The position numbers and the translations under genes were made by a program. The notes beneath the pieces are model-generated. The model had not been told where the DNA came from. It searched no databases and saw only the letters and a list, made by a program, of their open reading frames with translations. From assembly GCA_036897095.1 (NCBI GenBank), contig JAYMSP010000244.1, forward strand, positions 1 through 64,000: DNA of 64,000 nt, read 5' to 3'. This DNA is from Plantago elongata (taxonomy: Eukaryota > Streptophyta > Magnoliopsida > Lamiales > Plantaginaceae). Below, piece after piece: positions 1-10,041 of this stretch. Within the stretch, counting starts at the first letter, position 1. Each line of letters opens with the position of its first letter.

Positions 1-699
1 TTCTGCTGCGTCCATTGTTTGATTTTACTGGTTAGGTTAGTTTGAGTTTTACAGAATTCGTTTTGGTCAATGTTGACAACGGTATTGACTCAACGTCAAT
101 AGACAACATCGTTGGAAACGTTTTTGCAGTACTTATCCCGATCATATATTCTAACAAACTGGAAGTTAGATTTTGGTAACAATCTTATCCCTTCTTACCA
201 AAAAGCAGGATGTGAAGGAAGGCCCCTAGTCCCACTGCTATTCATGCATTTCCCATTTCATCCCACTCTAGAGAATTCAATACGGTAGTAGTACTATATG
301 CATGTGCCCTGTCAAAGTTCAAAAGTGTTATTGCTGAATTCCCATAATCCAGATTTTAGCATTTCAATCATATCATCTGTTTGTATTCAGGTTATCATAA
401 GACAGGTCAGGTCCATAGTGGCCTGTATTTAGCCTTTGGACAGGTCACTCACCAGAAAAGAATGGCCCTGATGACATGTCAGGGCCATAGTGGTCTGTAT
501 ATGGTGCTCCTGACGTGGCATCCACGGTGAAGGTGCACACTAATGACCTAGTCTTTCTACTCCTTGGCTGCTTATATATTCGTGCTTCTATAGATTCTCC
601 ATTTTGACACTCTCCCTTCATTAATCCACACACCAGACAAGGCATCTTCTCTGTTCTGACCTTCTCTGACCTCTTTGTTAAACCGAAAACTCAGACTAG
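1..699. other. Upstream region of the HIPP gene
   Basis: No gene is recognised here. The last 100 bases or so are pyrimidine-rich and probably hold the 5' UTR of the HIPP gene. The tract contains ctgacctgt- and catagtgg-like words repeated around 400-500, so part of it may be a small local duplication. A 66-codon minus-strand reading frame at 445-645 has no recognisable domain and is treated as chance. Confidence 0.5.
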
Positions 700-1802
700 A
701 TGGAAAAACCACCAGAGGGTGAGGAGTGCCCTGAGCCCCTCCATTACAAGGTAAGTTTCGTAATCCTAGTATGCATAAGCTGATAATGTAAATAGCACGT
801 TGTGAGTTAATTCTTAGTTGTTTCTGGTAATGTTTTCAGACGTGGACGTTCAGGGTGCCGATCCACTGTGAAGGCTGCAAGAAGAAAGTCAAGAAAATTC
901 TTCAAAGCATTGAAGGTAACTTTCGTGCTCCTCATTTGATCCATTCCAGCATTTTATGCAACGTAGTTATACCAAGTTTTGCTTATGTTTGATTGTTACA
1001 CTACTCTCGTATAGGGGTATATAAGACGGAGATAGATTCCAAACAACACAAAGTTGTAGTTGCGGGGAATGTGGACGCTGAAATACTGATCAAGAAGCTG
1101 GTAAAGTCGAGGAAACATGCTGAGCTTTGGACAGAAAAAGGAGATAACAATAGTAAGAATGGAAACTCTGATAACAAGGAGAATCAGAAGGACTCCAAAG
1201 AAGAGGGAAGTGATAGTGATGAGGACGAAAAAGAGGGTGCAGGAGATCCAGCAAAAGGAAATGGCAATGTGAAAGAAGGCCAAAATGATCAAATGGAACA
1301 AAAAGGTGGTGCACCACCACCAGGCAGTGGTGGAGCGCCTGGAGGCGGAAGTGGAGGTAAAAAGAAGAAAAAAAAGAAGAAAAAGAAAAATCCAAATGGT
1401 CCTGCCAATGACGCCGGCGAAAATGCTGGTGGTGGCGGTGGCGGCCCTGGTGGACCTCCAAATGGTGGATTCCCTCCTCCCCAACCCATGATGAATGCAG
1501 AACCACCTTTTGATCAAGCGAATCCGAATCCTCAACACCACCACATGTTCGCTTCTCCACAGTACTATTATGCTGCTCCTGCTTATGGGATGAGTTACAA
1601 TACCGCACCGCCTACTTCTATCAGTACTCCATATTACTCCATGCCTACGCAACCTTATTCATACTCTCAGCAGGGTTATTACTCACTGCCCTCTGATAAT
1701 TACTACATACCCCCTTCACCATTTGATCCAATCTTAGCTCACAAAGTCCGTGGCGACGATGAGGATGAAGATAATGTTGATAATGGGTGCTCAATCATGT
1801 GA
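700..1802 (+). CDS. HIPP: Heavy-metal-associated isoprenylated plant protein (HIPP)
   Basis: Three exons (700-750, 840-915, 1015-1802) with GT-AG introns join in frame to 304 aa. The N-terminal HMA fold spans about residues 18-85 and carries the metal-binding pair C27-x-x-C30 in a His-Cys-Glu-Gly-Cys context. A long low-complexity middle follows: acidic and Asn-rich, then Gly-rich, then an unbroken run of lysines near residue 155, then Pro/Gly/Tyr-rich. The protein ends in Cys-Ser-Ile-Met, a CaaX farnesylation box, so membrane or nuclear-membrane anchoring is expected. HIPPs are known as metallochaperone-like proteins linked to cadmium/copper handling and stress. The ATG at 700 is chosen because it opens the exon leading directly into the HMA strand. 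The specific metal and partner cannot be read from sequence. Confidence 0.93.
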
Positions 1803-3400
1803 TCATGATGTCTTGTAGAAATTGAAATGTTGTTTTGTGAAGGATTATGCTAATATAGTGTAATATATATAAGTCTGTTTCTTTAATTTTATTCTTTTGC
1901 ATAAGTACTTTGCCTGTTGGGAGCTGTTTTATTATGAAGTTCTATACTAGTATATTTGAGGTCGAAGAGTTGTTCTTAACTCTTAACTAGAATAAACTGT
2001 CTTGAAGTCTTCATTGTGCTCAAACTGATTAGGTTTGGTAAAGTTTAAGTGCTGCTTTTTTCTCTTATCCATCTTGTGTGTAAATGTTGGTTTTGTTTGT
2101 TAAGCTGATTAATTAGCTCACAAAGTAAATGACAAAAGATTGATATGATCTTCTTCACTTTAGGGAAAGAAAAGTTATGTTCATTGTTTGGTTTGGTTTG
2201 GTTGAAAACTTCATCTTTACATGGCTTTTGTAAATGGTTGGGGATGTAGCTAGATAGGCCACTTTAGGTTGGAATAAAGTTGTGTGGTTGATTAAAGCAT
2301 TTCTTTTGCTTTCAATCCTCAATGAGATGTGGTCATTCAGCACTCATCACCAGATGTACCAGAAAGATCTAGTAGTTACAGGTGATCGGATCAGATTTTA
2401 CCACGAAATTATTGATTCCGTTTGACTCACTCATCCGACCTTATTGGTATGATATATTTCAGATTTGTTTATATAGATTTGAAAGTGTATGTATATCAGC
2501 CGTTCTTTGGAATTTCACTAAATCTCGAGCGTTATATTCGTAATCTTCTCAAGAATCATAATGCGGTAGTTCTGGACCAGAAGGTTGTATGCTGCGACAA
2601 GTTCTCCAATTAGGAGAATCTGGACACGGAGAACAATTGATGCTAAGTCACTTTAGGCCTTGGTTGATTTTCATACATGTCCTATCCGTTTCGAATATGC
2701 ATTTTTGGAAAATGAAAGCTTCTTTATCAAATCGTTTATTGTTATTCTATATTCTTTGTCCTCTATAAATTATTTACAATGTTTTACTTCACCAAGAATA
2801 AAGTTGCTATTACATCTTTTTCTAAGGAAGATAGAGATGCTAAGTCAACTACTTATTGTTCTTCAACCATGTCCATGGTGCATGCCCGGTCACTGTGAGC
2901 CGTGTAGCTGCCCCAACGAGGCACATATTTTCCTAAGTCCAAATGCAAGATTTTCTTTAAAAATAAGGAATGTAAAGAATTTTATGATTTTTTGAGTTTT
3001 AACGGTTTGATCGGTCGAGTTTCATAAAAATTGCCAACATACACATTTTTCATTATGATTTTAATAAATTGTGTTATTGTTTCAAGTTGTTAGAATTGAA
3101 AGTTACAGTTACAGTTTTACGTATATTCGTTTATGATTTAATAGATAATGTGATGGTTTAATGCGTCGGTATTGTATATTTCAATTATTCTTTTAACCTT
3201 ATTTGCTAACTATTTAATCAATGATATGATGGTTTCAATGAATTAGTTTTAAGATGACTTGTTATAATTTTAAGTGATACTTTAATATCCGTAAATCAAC
3301 ATTAAATAAGTTTAAAAGGTTTATGTATACCATTAAAGTATCAATAAACAAGTTTAAAATAAGTTAATTGCAACATTCAGTTATTACAATATTGTTTATG
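1803..3400. other. Intergenic, no gene recognised
   Basis: This AT-rich stretch follows the HIPP stop codon. The first 150 bases are probably 3' UTR. Open frames at 2422-2613 and 2660-2995 show no domain, no codon bias and no splice context, so they are not called. Nothing else is supported. Confidence 0.5.
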
Positions 3401-3499
3401 CAAAACAAACTGAGTTATTACGATTAAACTTGTTGGTGAATTTAGACACTCTGTCATTTGTTGCTTCCAGTGACACATTTGAGAGCCATATCCATCAAA

Positions 3500-4500
3500 C
3501 TCGGGATGTTATCATCGATAGATTAGCATCTGCTTAAAAGTTAAAACCATAACGATTCTTATTAAGACTAGCACATTCGTACTAAAAATTAGAAAAAAAA
3601 GTACGAACACGAAACACAAGCTTAAAAACAGTAACATTGATTCTTAAAATTATAACAGTGTCTTCTAAGACAATAGCAATCCTCTTATAATTATAACAAA
3701 TCATGAACATGCAACACGAGCTAAAATAATAAATCAATTCTTAAAATAATAATGATGTTTTTATAAATAATAATGATTTTTAAAACTATAACAAAACATA
3801 ATAATGCGAAACTAGTTACATACTGTAAACAAAATAGGAAAACACAACACAAGCTAAAAATAATAAAGTTGATGCTTAAAACAATAACATTGTCTCTTAA
3901 AACTATAGTAAGGCAAAAACATGCAACGCAAGCTAGAAACGATAATTAATAACATGCAATTGTAATTGCAATGCTATATTTCATGTTAATTAATAAAAAA
4001 AAACTAGAAACGATAATATTGATGCATAAAATCATAATATAGTATTTTAAAGCTACAACAATGCCTCTTAAAATTGTAATGGACAGAAACATGCACCACA
4101 AGCTAAACATAATAATACTGATGCTTAAAAGTACAATAATAACTCTTAAAAATATATCAATGCATCTTAAAACTATAATAAAATAAGATTATGCAACACA
4201 AACTAAAAATTATAAAAATGATTGTTAAAACAGTGAGGTACGTACAGATTTGACTTTCAAACATGAACATAATGTCATGAAAAATTTTCAAATCTGGCAA
4301 GCAAGCCTCTTCATCATTCTAAATTTATGAATTTGAACATTATAACTACCAGATCTAAAAGTTTTGAAGATCAAATCATGAAACACACACAAGTTAAAGA
4401 CATTAATATTGATACTTAAAACTATAACATTGACTCGCAAATATATAACAATGCATCTTCAAACTATAACAAATCAGAAAAATGCAACAAAAGCTAAAAA
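3500..4500. repeat. AT-rich degenerate tandem array (copy A)
   Basis: Words of the type cttaaaactataacaatg, gcaacacaagctaaaaat and aataataa recur about every 80-110 bases with many substitutions. They form a decayed tandem array on the 3' side of the FAR1-like leader fragment at 4.5-4.8 kb. The same vocabulary fills 56.9-57.75 kb beside the second fragment, so array and fragment probably belong to one repeat family. No open reading frame of note lies inside. Confidence 0.6.
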
Positions 4501-4700
4501 TCATGAATATAGTTGTTAAAATTGTAAGGTGTGTACGATTTGCTATTCAGATCTAAACAGATTTTCGTGAATGATTTCCAAATCTGACGAGCTAGGTTCT
4601 TCATCGTTTTGAATTTGTGAATTTGAACGTTATAGCAACTGGATCTAAAAATTTTAAACATTAAATCATGAAAATTGAATCAACAATCATGAAACACACA
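4230..4700. repeat. Internal ~165-bp duplication in copy A
   Basis: Two similar blocks, about 4230-4395 and 4520-4690, both run from a ...gtgaggtacgta/gtaaggtgtgta... word through an 'aaatctg' and 'cttcatc' segment to 'gatctaaaa...ttaaatcatgaaa'. On the minus strand each block would be one version of the second leader exon, so the exon appears to have been duplicated within copy A. Confidence 0.55.
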
Positions 4701-4776
4701 CAAAACACCCATAAAACTCGGAATATATTGCAAACACAAACAAAAACAAAGAAGTTTTTACCTAATTGACGTCCAT
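4550..4776 (-). pseudogene. FAR1-RELATED SEQUENCE-like 5' exon fragment (copy A)
   Basis: On the minus strand an ATG at 4776 opens five codons ending at an AG/GTAAAA junction, the same position as in copy B at 58.0 kb. After a ~110-base intron-like stretch comes a second exon whose acidic Asp-Glu-Glu...Ser-Asp-Leu-Glu-Ile-Ile peptide aligns with Glu-Glu...Ser-Asp-Val-Glu-Ile-Ile of copy B. That exon has an in-frame stop near its start and another after about 33 codons, and no FAR1 DNA-binding, MULE transposase or SWIM domain follows. The acidic leader resembles the N-terminus of FRS (domesticated MULE) proteins. The family call rests on memory of such leaders and is tentative; the A/B homology is directly visible. 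Confidence 0.4.
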
Positions 4777-5060
4777 GGAAGCTATTTAGTTGAAATTCAG
4801 TGGAAACAAGGTGGAAACGATGAAAATACGACGAGAAAACGGTAGATCAGATGAGAGAAACTCACAAAACACACATACAAATACGTTTTACTATGTGTTT
4901 TTTCTTTTTTCCAATTTTCAGTATATTTGAACCTTATATATAGACAACCGGTCCGGTCTGTTTCTCAAAAACTACATATCAAATTCATTTAACCGGTTTT
5001 TATCATTAAAACTAAATTTTAATATACAATAACAAAGTCTTCCCTTTTACTATACTTACT
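4777..5060 (-). promoter_or_regulatory. Shared upstream segment of FAR1-like copy A
   Basis: Reading minus strand, the segment upstream of the ATG resembles the equivalent segment of copy B (58017-58250). Shared features are a cgacgag word, an acacacacaa tract, a tatgtgt-ttttt tract and an accggtccggt / accggactggt word. This suggests the original promoter/5' UTR was copied together with the leader exons. Activity is unknown. Confidence 0.35.
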
Positions 5061-5317
5061 ATTTCTAAGTCCATCACCTTCAAGAGAGTTTCATGGCTCA
5101 TTATCCACTTACACTTAAGTGATGTAATATTAAACAAATTCTAGTATCATAAGGTTCATTTGAAGCTTGATTTTTAATGGTTTAAGCTTGACTTGTGAAT
5201 GAAATGAGTCTCCGATCAAACTTGACTTAAAGTTATTTATAACTAGTTAAAACTTAATAATAAAACCCACTATTTTATTTGACGATTTATAAATCTAGAA
5301 AATTCTTAATTATCCAA
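5061..5317. other. Spacer before the CACTA element
   Basis: AT-rich sequence with no recognised gene. Its last three bases, CAA at 5315-5317, are the left copy of the CACTA target-site duplication. Confidence 0.5.
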
Positions 5318-5339
5318 TACTACAAAAATACCATACAAC

Positions 5340-5620
5340 GGTATCTAAAGACGGATGATGTCCATCGTGGCTAGTGACGAATCGCTAGCCACCTAACGAC
5401 GAATAACATCGGTCGTTAGATGTAACGATGGATAGTCATTCCGTCGTTACGTTTTACGACGGATAAGTGCATCCGTCGTAATCTAACGATGAATAAGTCT
5501 CCATCGTTACGTTTTACGATGGATGCACTTATCCATCGTTTCTCCGTTGACCCGGAAAAAAAAGGGAAATGATTAAATCCAACAACGGATAGATTTTATC
5601 CGTCGTTAGAGTCGATTAAA
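5340..5620. repeat. CACTA left subterminal repeat array
   Basis: At least eight variants of (t)aacgacggata / tatccgtcgtta occur in both orientations. In known CACTA elements such arrays bind TnpA. The motif is the same as in the right subterminal zone, which confirms that both ends belong to one element. Confidence 0.8.
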
Positions 5621-6297
5621 ATGAGGAAGAAGAAGCTTCTTCCCCAAATCGACTCTTCTTTTCTTCCTCCTTTAATCATTTTCGCCCAAATTCCTCCTCC
5701 AACGTACTCTCAAGCTTTCCAGCGAATCATGGTGGGATCTTGAAGCTCGTGCTCCGACATTTGCATATCTTCCTTCAATTCCAAGTTGCATCCGCTATTT
5801 ACTCCAGAATCAAGACATTTTGGCTAAACCCTTAAATTTCAAATTTGGGATTTTTGTTTAATTCGATTAGTTCTTGCAATTATATATTGATATGAAGTAT
5901 ATTGTAGTTTGTTTAGCTCATATTAGGTATTGTATGGATATAAATTGATATATGTATGAAGAAATAGTAGCTAAATTAGTTCAATTTGAAATATTAATAT
6001 GTAGTAGGTTTATATTAAGAATTAATTGAGTGTTAAGAGACTGTTATTTTTGTTTTTGATTTTGGGAATTATGTTAATTTTGATACCGTAGTATACTAGG
6101 TATGTCAACTTTGAGATAAGAAATTTATTCGATTCAAATTATCCGTCGTAGTAGTTTTGAGACCGTTTGATGATTATATTTGTAAAATGTTTTGTTATTA
6201 AAATTTATGGAGCGTTTTAGAGTAAATTATACGTAATAAATTGGAATGTAGTTGAAATTTAGTAAGACCTAATAAACTTAGATGTGTCATGTTAAAA

Positions 6298-6540
6298 ATG
6301 AGTACCAATCGGGAATGGATGTACCGTCATAAAGTAAATGGGAGAATTCGATGGAGTTTTGTGAAAGGAGTAGAAGCTTTTGTTGAATTTGCAATGTCAC
6401 ATCCGACATGTATAAATGGGGGTGGCCTTGCACGTTGGAAACATGCAGCAACACAAAGTTTTTGAATTCTGCAACCGTAGTTGATCACTTGATACGGAAT
6501 GGATTCATGGATGATTATGAGGTATGTGATCATCATGGTG
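6298..6540 (+). pseudogene. Degenerate transposase-associated domain, first copy
   Basis: From an ATG at 6298 the frame reads Met-Ser-Thr-Asn-Arg-Glu-Trp-Met-Tyr, then Phe-Val-x-Gly-Val-Glu-Ala-Phe-Val, the signature of the transposase-associated domain that begins CACTA TnpD proteins. It stops at 6463-6465. Coding similarity continues in another frame with Val-Val-Asp-His-Leu-...-Gly-Phe-Met-Asp-Asp-Tyr. The Cys-rich stretch expected between the two halves is lost, so a small indel or deletion broke this copy. Confidence 0.75.
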
Positions 6541-6971
6541 AGGAACCAAGATATTCTCCACAGTATTTATAGTGGAGGGAGAGGCAAGGGTTGGGGTTTC
6601 CTATTGAAGTCATGTGGTAGATCTACTGTAGTGGAAGTAGTGTGGATTGGAGCGGTACAACGGAATTAGGAACAAAATCAGTAATTAGAAGAAGTTTAAT
6701 ATCTAGAATATTTTGACTCGGATATGTACTAGCTAGGATTATATGAATTAGTATAAAACGTGAGTTGCATGTAATTTTAAAAAATATTAAATTATTGTAA
6801 TGTAAATGCATGTAATTCATCGTTACTATGGCGTTTTAGCATGAATTTATTTTAACTAATTGTAATGTGAAATGCATTTAATAAATTGTAAATAGTAATT
6901 AAATACGGAAGTTAATAAATGTTCTAAATCTAATAACTGAAGACACAAGTTAATATTGTTACCCATCAATT

Positions 6972-7870
6972 ATGAACTCCGATCGTTTATGGATGTACCA
7001 ACGAACTGTTAATGAAAGAGTTGAGGTACATTTTGTGGAAGGGGTTGAAGCTTTCATTGCTTCTGCAATGGCACAGACCAATTATTTGAGTGAAGGGATG
7101 ATGATGTGCCCATGTAACCAAAATAAATGTAGAAATAGACAATATTTGCCTCCTGCAACGGTGATGGACCATTTGAAATGTAAGGGGTTTGTACCTGAGT
7201 ATTTTGCATGGAATTCTCATGGTAAGACACCAATACCTTTCATGGATTATGGAAACTTGAAGCGTAAAAGAAAGAAGGAAAATGTGATGAAAAATACTAA
7301 GAGTACCACATCTGATACTAATTCTGATCGTGAATGAGTTGAGCAAATGGTGTATGATGTTGTAGATCCTGAGTTTATGGACGACGCCACGGAGCCATTA
7401 ACGGGTGACGATGTGGAAGAACCACTTAATCAGGATCAAATGTTCTTTGACATGTTGGATGCAGCAATTGCGCTTGTTTATCCGGGGTGCCCACGCACAG
7501 AGTTGTCTTTGTTGGCTCGACTAATGGCTTATAAGAGTGATGGTCATCAATTTAAAGCGAACTTCGATCAGTGGGTACAAATAATGAAGGAACTCACTCC
7601 TAACCCAAACCTAGTTCCTAGTAACTTTTACTAGACAAAGAAAAAGATGCGGAGAATGGGGTTGCCAATGAAAACCATAGATTGTTGTCCAAAAATATGC
7701 ATGATCTACTGGGGTGAGGATGAGAATCTATTGGAATGCAAGTTTTGTAGGAAGGATCGCTACAAACGTTACAAATAGTTCGCCTCAAATAAACGTCAGG
7801 AGAAAAATTACCCGCATAAGAAAATGCGGTATTTCCCTCTGGCACCTCGTTTGAAGAGGTTGTATAAATG
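6972..7870 (+). pseudogene. TnpD transposase, N-terminal part only
   Basis: The second and better transposase-associated domain (6972-7260) has Arg-Leu-Trp-Met-Tyr, Phe-Val-Glu-Gly-Val-Glu-Ala-Phe, Cys-Pro-Cys-x5-Cys and Gly-Phe-Val-Pro-Glu-Tyr-Phe-Ala-Trp. The same frame continues to 7870 with the usual pre-catalytic TnpD features: Tyr-Pro-Gly-Cys, a Cys-Cys-Pro-...-Tyr-Trp-Gly-Glu-Asp-Glu-Asn-Leu-Leu-Glu-Cys-x2-Cys block, and Tyr-Phe-Pro-Leu-Ala-Pro-Arg-Leu-Lys-Arg-Leu-Tyr. In-frame stops lie at 7335-7337, 7632-7634 and in the Lys-x-Phe-Ala stretch near 7778. The DDE catalytic region that should follow is absent; TnpA-like sequence starts only about 60 bases later. This is a truncated, non-catalytic gene. 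Confidence 0.85.
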
Positions 7871-7929
7871 TTCTTGTAATTAACTAATAACTATTTCATT
7901 TATTCTGTATTTTCATCGATTTTTGCAGG

Positions 7930-9510
7930 TTTTGACCGAAGTCTGTTTTAGAGGAGCTGACGAAGATCATTAAGACTCTTCGGGAGAGGGCGGGTGAAGG
8001 AGGAGAGAAGTGGTCGACGCTCTCTGACTCGATCAAACATTACTACTTCGACAAGCTCAGTGTAAGATTTTATTTATCAAGTATTTTGTAGAATTGTTAA
8101 TTTGTGTGGTATGTTAGCCACTTTAATTGTTTGGGTGATATGTTAGTCACCTTTGTTGTAAGTATATGTTGTAGGATTGTTAATGTGTGTGGTATGTTAG
8201 CCACTTTAATTGTTCGGGTGATATGTTAGTCACCTTTGTTGTTAGTATATCTTGTAGGATTGTTAATTTGTGTGGTATGTTAGCCACTTTATTTGTTCGG
8301 TGATATGTTAGTCACCTTTGCTATTAGTATATGTTGTAGGATTGTTAATTTGTATGGTATGTTAGCCACTTTACATGTTTGGGTGATATGTTAGTCACCT
8401 TTGATGTTCGTATATGTTGTAGGATTGTTAATTTGTGTGGTATGTTAGACACTTTCATTGCTCGGGTGATATGTTAGTCACCTTTTCTGTTAGTATCAAT
8501 TATTTTGATTGGACTTGTTCTGTAATTGTTGTTGTAGAAAAAGTATTACATACCCAATCGCATGGTGAGGCGAATTTGGCCTGTGTTTGAGCGTCTTGGC
8601 TCAAACTAATACAAAAACCATGTGGCTTCCATGAAAGCTAAGCGACACACTAAGCCCCCTCACTTGAGTCCTGAATGCTGGAACACGTATTGGGATAATG
8701 TCCACGTACAAGAACAGGCTTACAAGAACCAACAAAACAGGCTAAGCGAGTTGTGTGATGGTAAGAGGATTGACAGGCATCACTATGGGTCACGAGCTCG
8801 TCACATATGTTGTGATGTCGACAAGTTTCCTTATGAAGTTTTCCATAGTTATGTGTCTTTTTCCCAGACTTGTTTGCATTTATGTTAGCCAGACTCGATT
8901 CACTAATCATTATGCATTTTGAATATTGTTCAGCAACTGACTAACCAGCCAGTTACACTCCTTCATCAATTGAGAAAGGGGAAATCGAAGAATGGCGTTT
9001 GGGTGGACCAGAGAGCAGAGCAAATTGCGGTAAAACCTTTCTTTAATTATAGTTTCTGAGTTTCTTTTATTTACTTGATTAATTATAAGAAATTGATAAC
9101 AACTTACACTTATGCACTTGATTAATATTGCAGACTGATGTGGAGAGGAGGATCGCAGAGAGGATGGATACCGATCAGGAGTTGACTATTGAAGAGCATG
9201 ATAAAATCTTCTTAGAGGTCAACCCATCTGACGAGACGAATCGGGTTTATGGTGTGGGTAGTCGGGGAGTCGATCTTGCGGCCATCTATTCCATAGTCAG
9301 TCCTCCGCATCACGATCTACTGGTCGTCATTACACCTAGATCGAGGTCGATAACATAGTGACTCCTCTCCAGAACGAGATTGAGACTCTGAAGACTACAA
9401 TTAAGACTCACCAGGTCCGTGTTGATCGAGAGATGGCAGAGATGAGGCGGTTGATGTCCCTCATGTGCCAAGGATGTAATCCTGATGATGCTCCTCATTC
9501 TCCTTCTTAG
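7930..9510 (+). pseudogene. TnpA-like protein of the CACTA element (Transposase_24 type)
   Basis: Exon-like blocks lie at about 7947-8062, 8539-8820, 8934-9029, 9134-9350 and 9360-9510, most bounded by AG/GT. Recognisable parts are Lys-Leu-Ser-...-Tyr-Tyr-Ile-Pro, a His-Tyr-Gly-Ser-Arg-Ala block, Asn-Gly-Val-Trp-Val-Asp-x-Arg-Ala, then Ile-Phe-Leu-Glu-Val-...-Asn-Arg-Val-Tyr-Gly-Val-Gly-Ser, and a C-terminal heptad-rich coiled coil ending near 9510. This order matches the plant transposase family found beside TnpD in CACTA elements, which binds the subterminal repeats. One stop lies at about 8608 and a frame change near 9355. The sequence is better preserved than TnpD but probably not functional as it stands. 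Confidence 0.7.
8091..8498 (+). repeat. Five tandem copies of an ~83-bp unit in a TnpA intron
   Basis: Units begin near 8091, 8174, 8256, 8338 and 8421. Each contains ggattgttaatttgtgtgg, tatgttagccacttt and gtgatatgttagtcaccttt. Copies differ at only a few positions, so the expansion is younger than the stop codons suggest for the element. The array lies wholly between exon-like blocks of the TnpA gene. Confidence 0.92.
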
Positions 9511-9779
9511 TTCTAGCTTTTATTATCCGAATACTACTGTTTCTATGAATTTAACTCGATAATATTAGGATATTTACTTATGTACGAATATTTTTACTAT
9601 ATTTCGTTTTCTTATTAATTTATGAACTTTTCGTGCAATTCAACGGTCTTCTTAATTATAATTGTATTGGATGACAAGCAAGTTAAATACAATCAAATTA
9701 GGTATTGATAAAATTAAAAATCTGCTTAATTTAGGGACAAATAACACTTTGTCGCTAAATCATGAATTAGGAAGAACTG

Positions 9780-10020
9780 TCCTTATTCGTGTTAACGACG
9801 GATAAAATTTATCCGTCGTTACATTGTAGACACAAATAATTTTATTTGTGTCTACATATAAATACAGATAAACTTCGCCCGTCGTTAGATGGTCAACAGG
9901 ACCTAACGACGGTTATCCGTCTTTAGATGTTTAATAACGTCCATTTTTACAACGAACGTTTTATCCGTTGTTAGACGGTTTAGCAATGAATCGGGACCCT
10001 TCTAACGACGGATAATTATA
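9780..10020. repeat. CACTA right subterminal repeat array
   Basis: Direct and inverted copies of the acgacggat motif (for example near 9794, 9812, 9903, 9915 and 10003) mirror the left end and finish just before the terminal repeat at about 10027-10038. Confidence 0.8.
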
Positions 10021-10041
10021 TCTGCAATTTTTGTAGTGCAA

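Larger units (their letters stand above)
5318..10038 (+). mobile_element. CACTA (En/Spm) DNA transposon, 4.7 kb, both ends present
   Basis: The right end reads ...atttttgtagtg, whose complement is cactacaaaaat. The left end at 5318 reads tactacaaaaata, the same terminal repeat with its first C changed to T. Both ends are flanked by the 3-bp direct duplication CAA (5315-5317 and 10039-10041), the size CACTA elements make. Subterminal zones (5340-5620 and 9790-10020) hold many direct and inverted copies of an acgacggat motif, as expected of TnpA-binding arrays. Inside are two transposase-associated domains, the beginning of a TnpD-type transposase and a TnpA-like gene. The catalytic part of TnpD is missing, so the copy is probably non-autonomous. 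The changed terminal base and several stop codons point to moderate age. Confidence 0.92.

Noticed and set aside
996-1652. Long minus-strand open frames opposite the HIPP gene
   Set aside because: They are mirror frames of the Gly/Lys/Pro-rich low-complexity coding sequence of HIPP and contain no domain.
2660-2995. 111-codon open frame in the HIPP downstream spacer
   Set aside because: No domain, no plausible promoter or splice context, and codon use like random AT-rich sequence.
8091-8498. Possible CRISPR-like array from the regular repeats
   Set aside because: The 83-bp units are contiguous tandem repeats without unique spacers, in a plant transposon intron.
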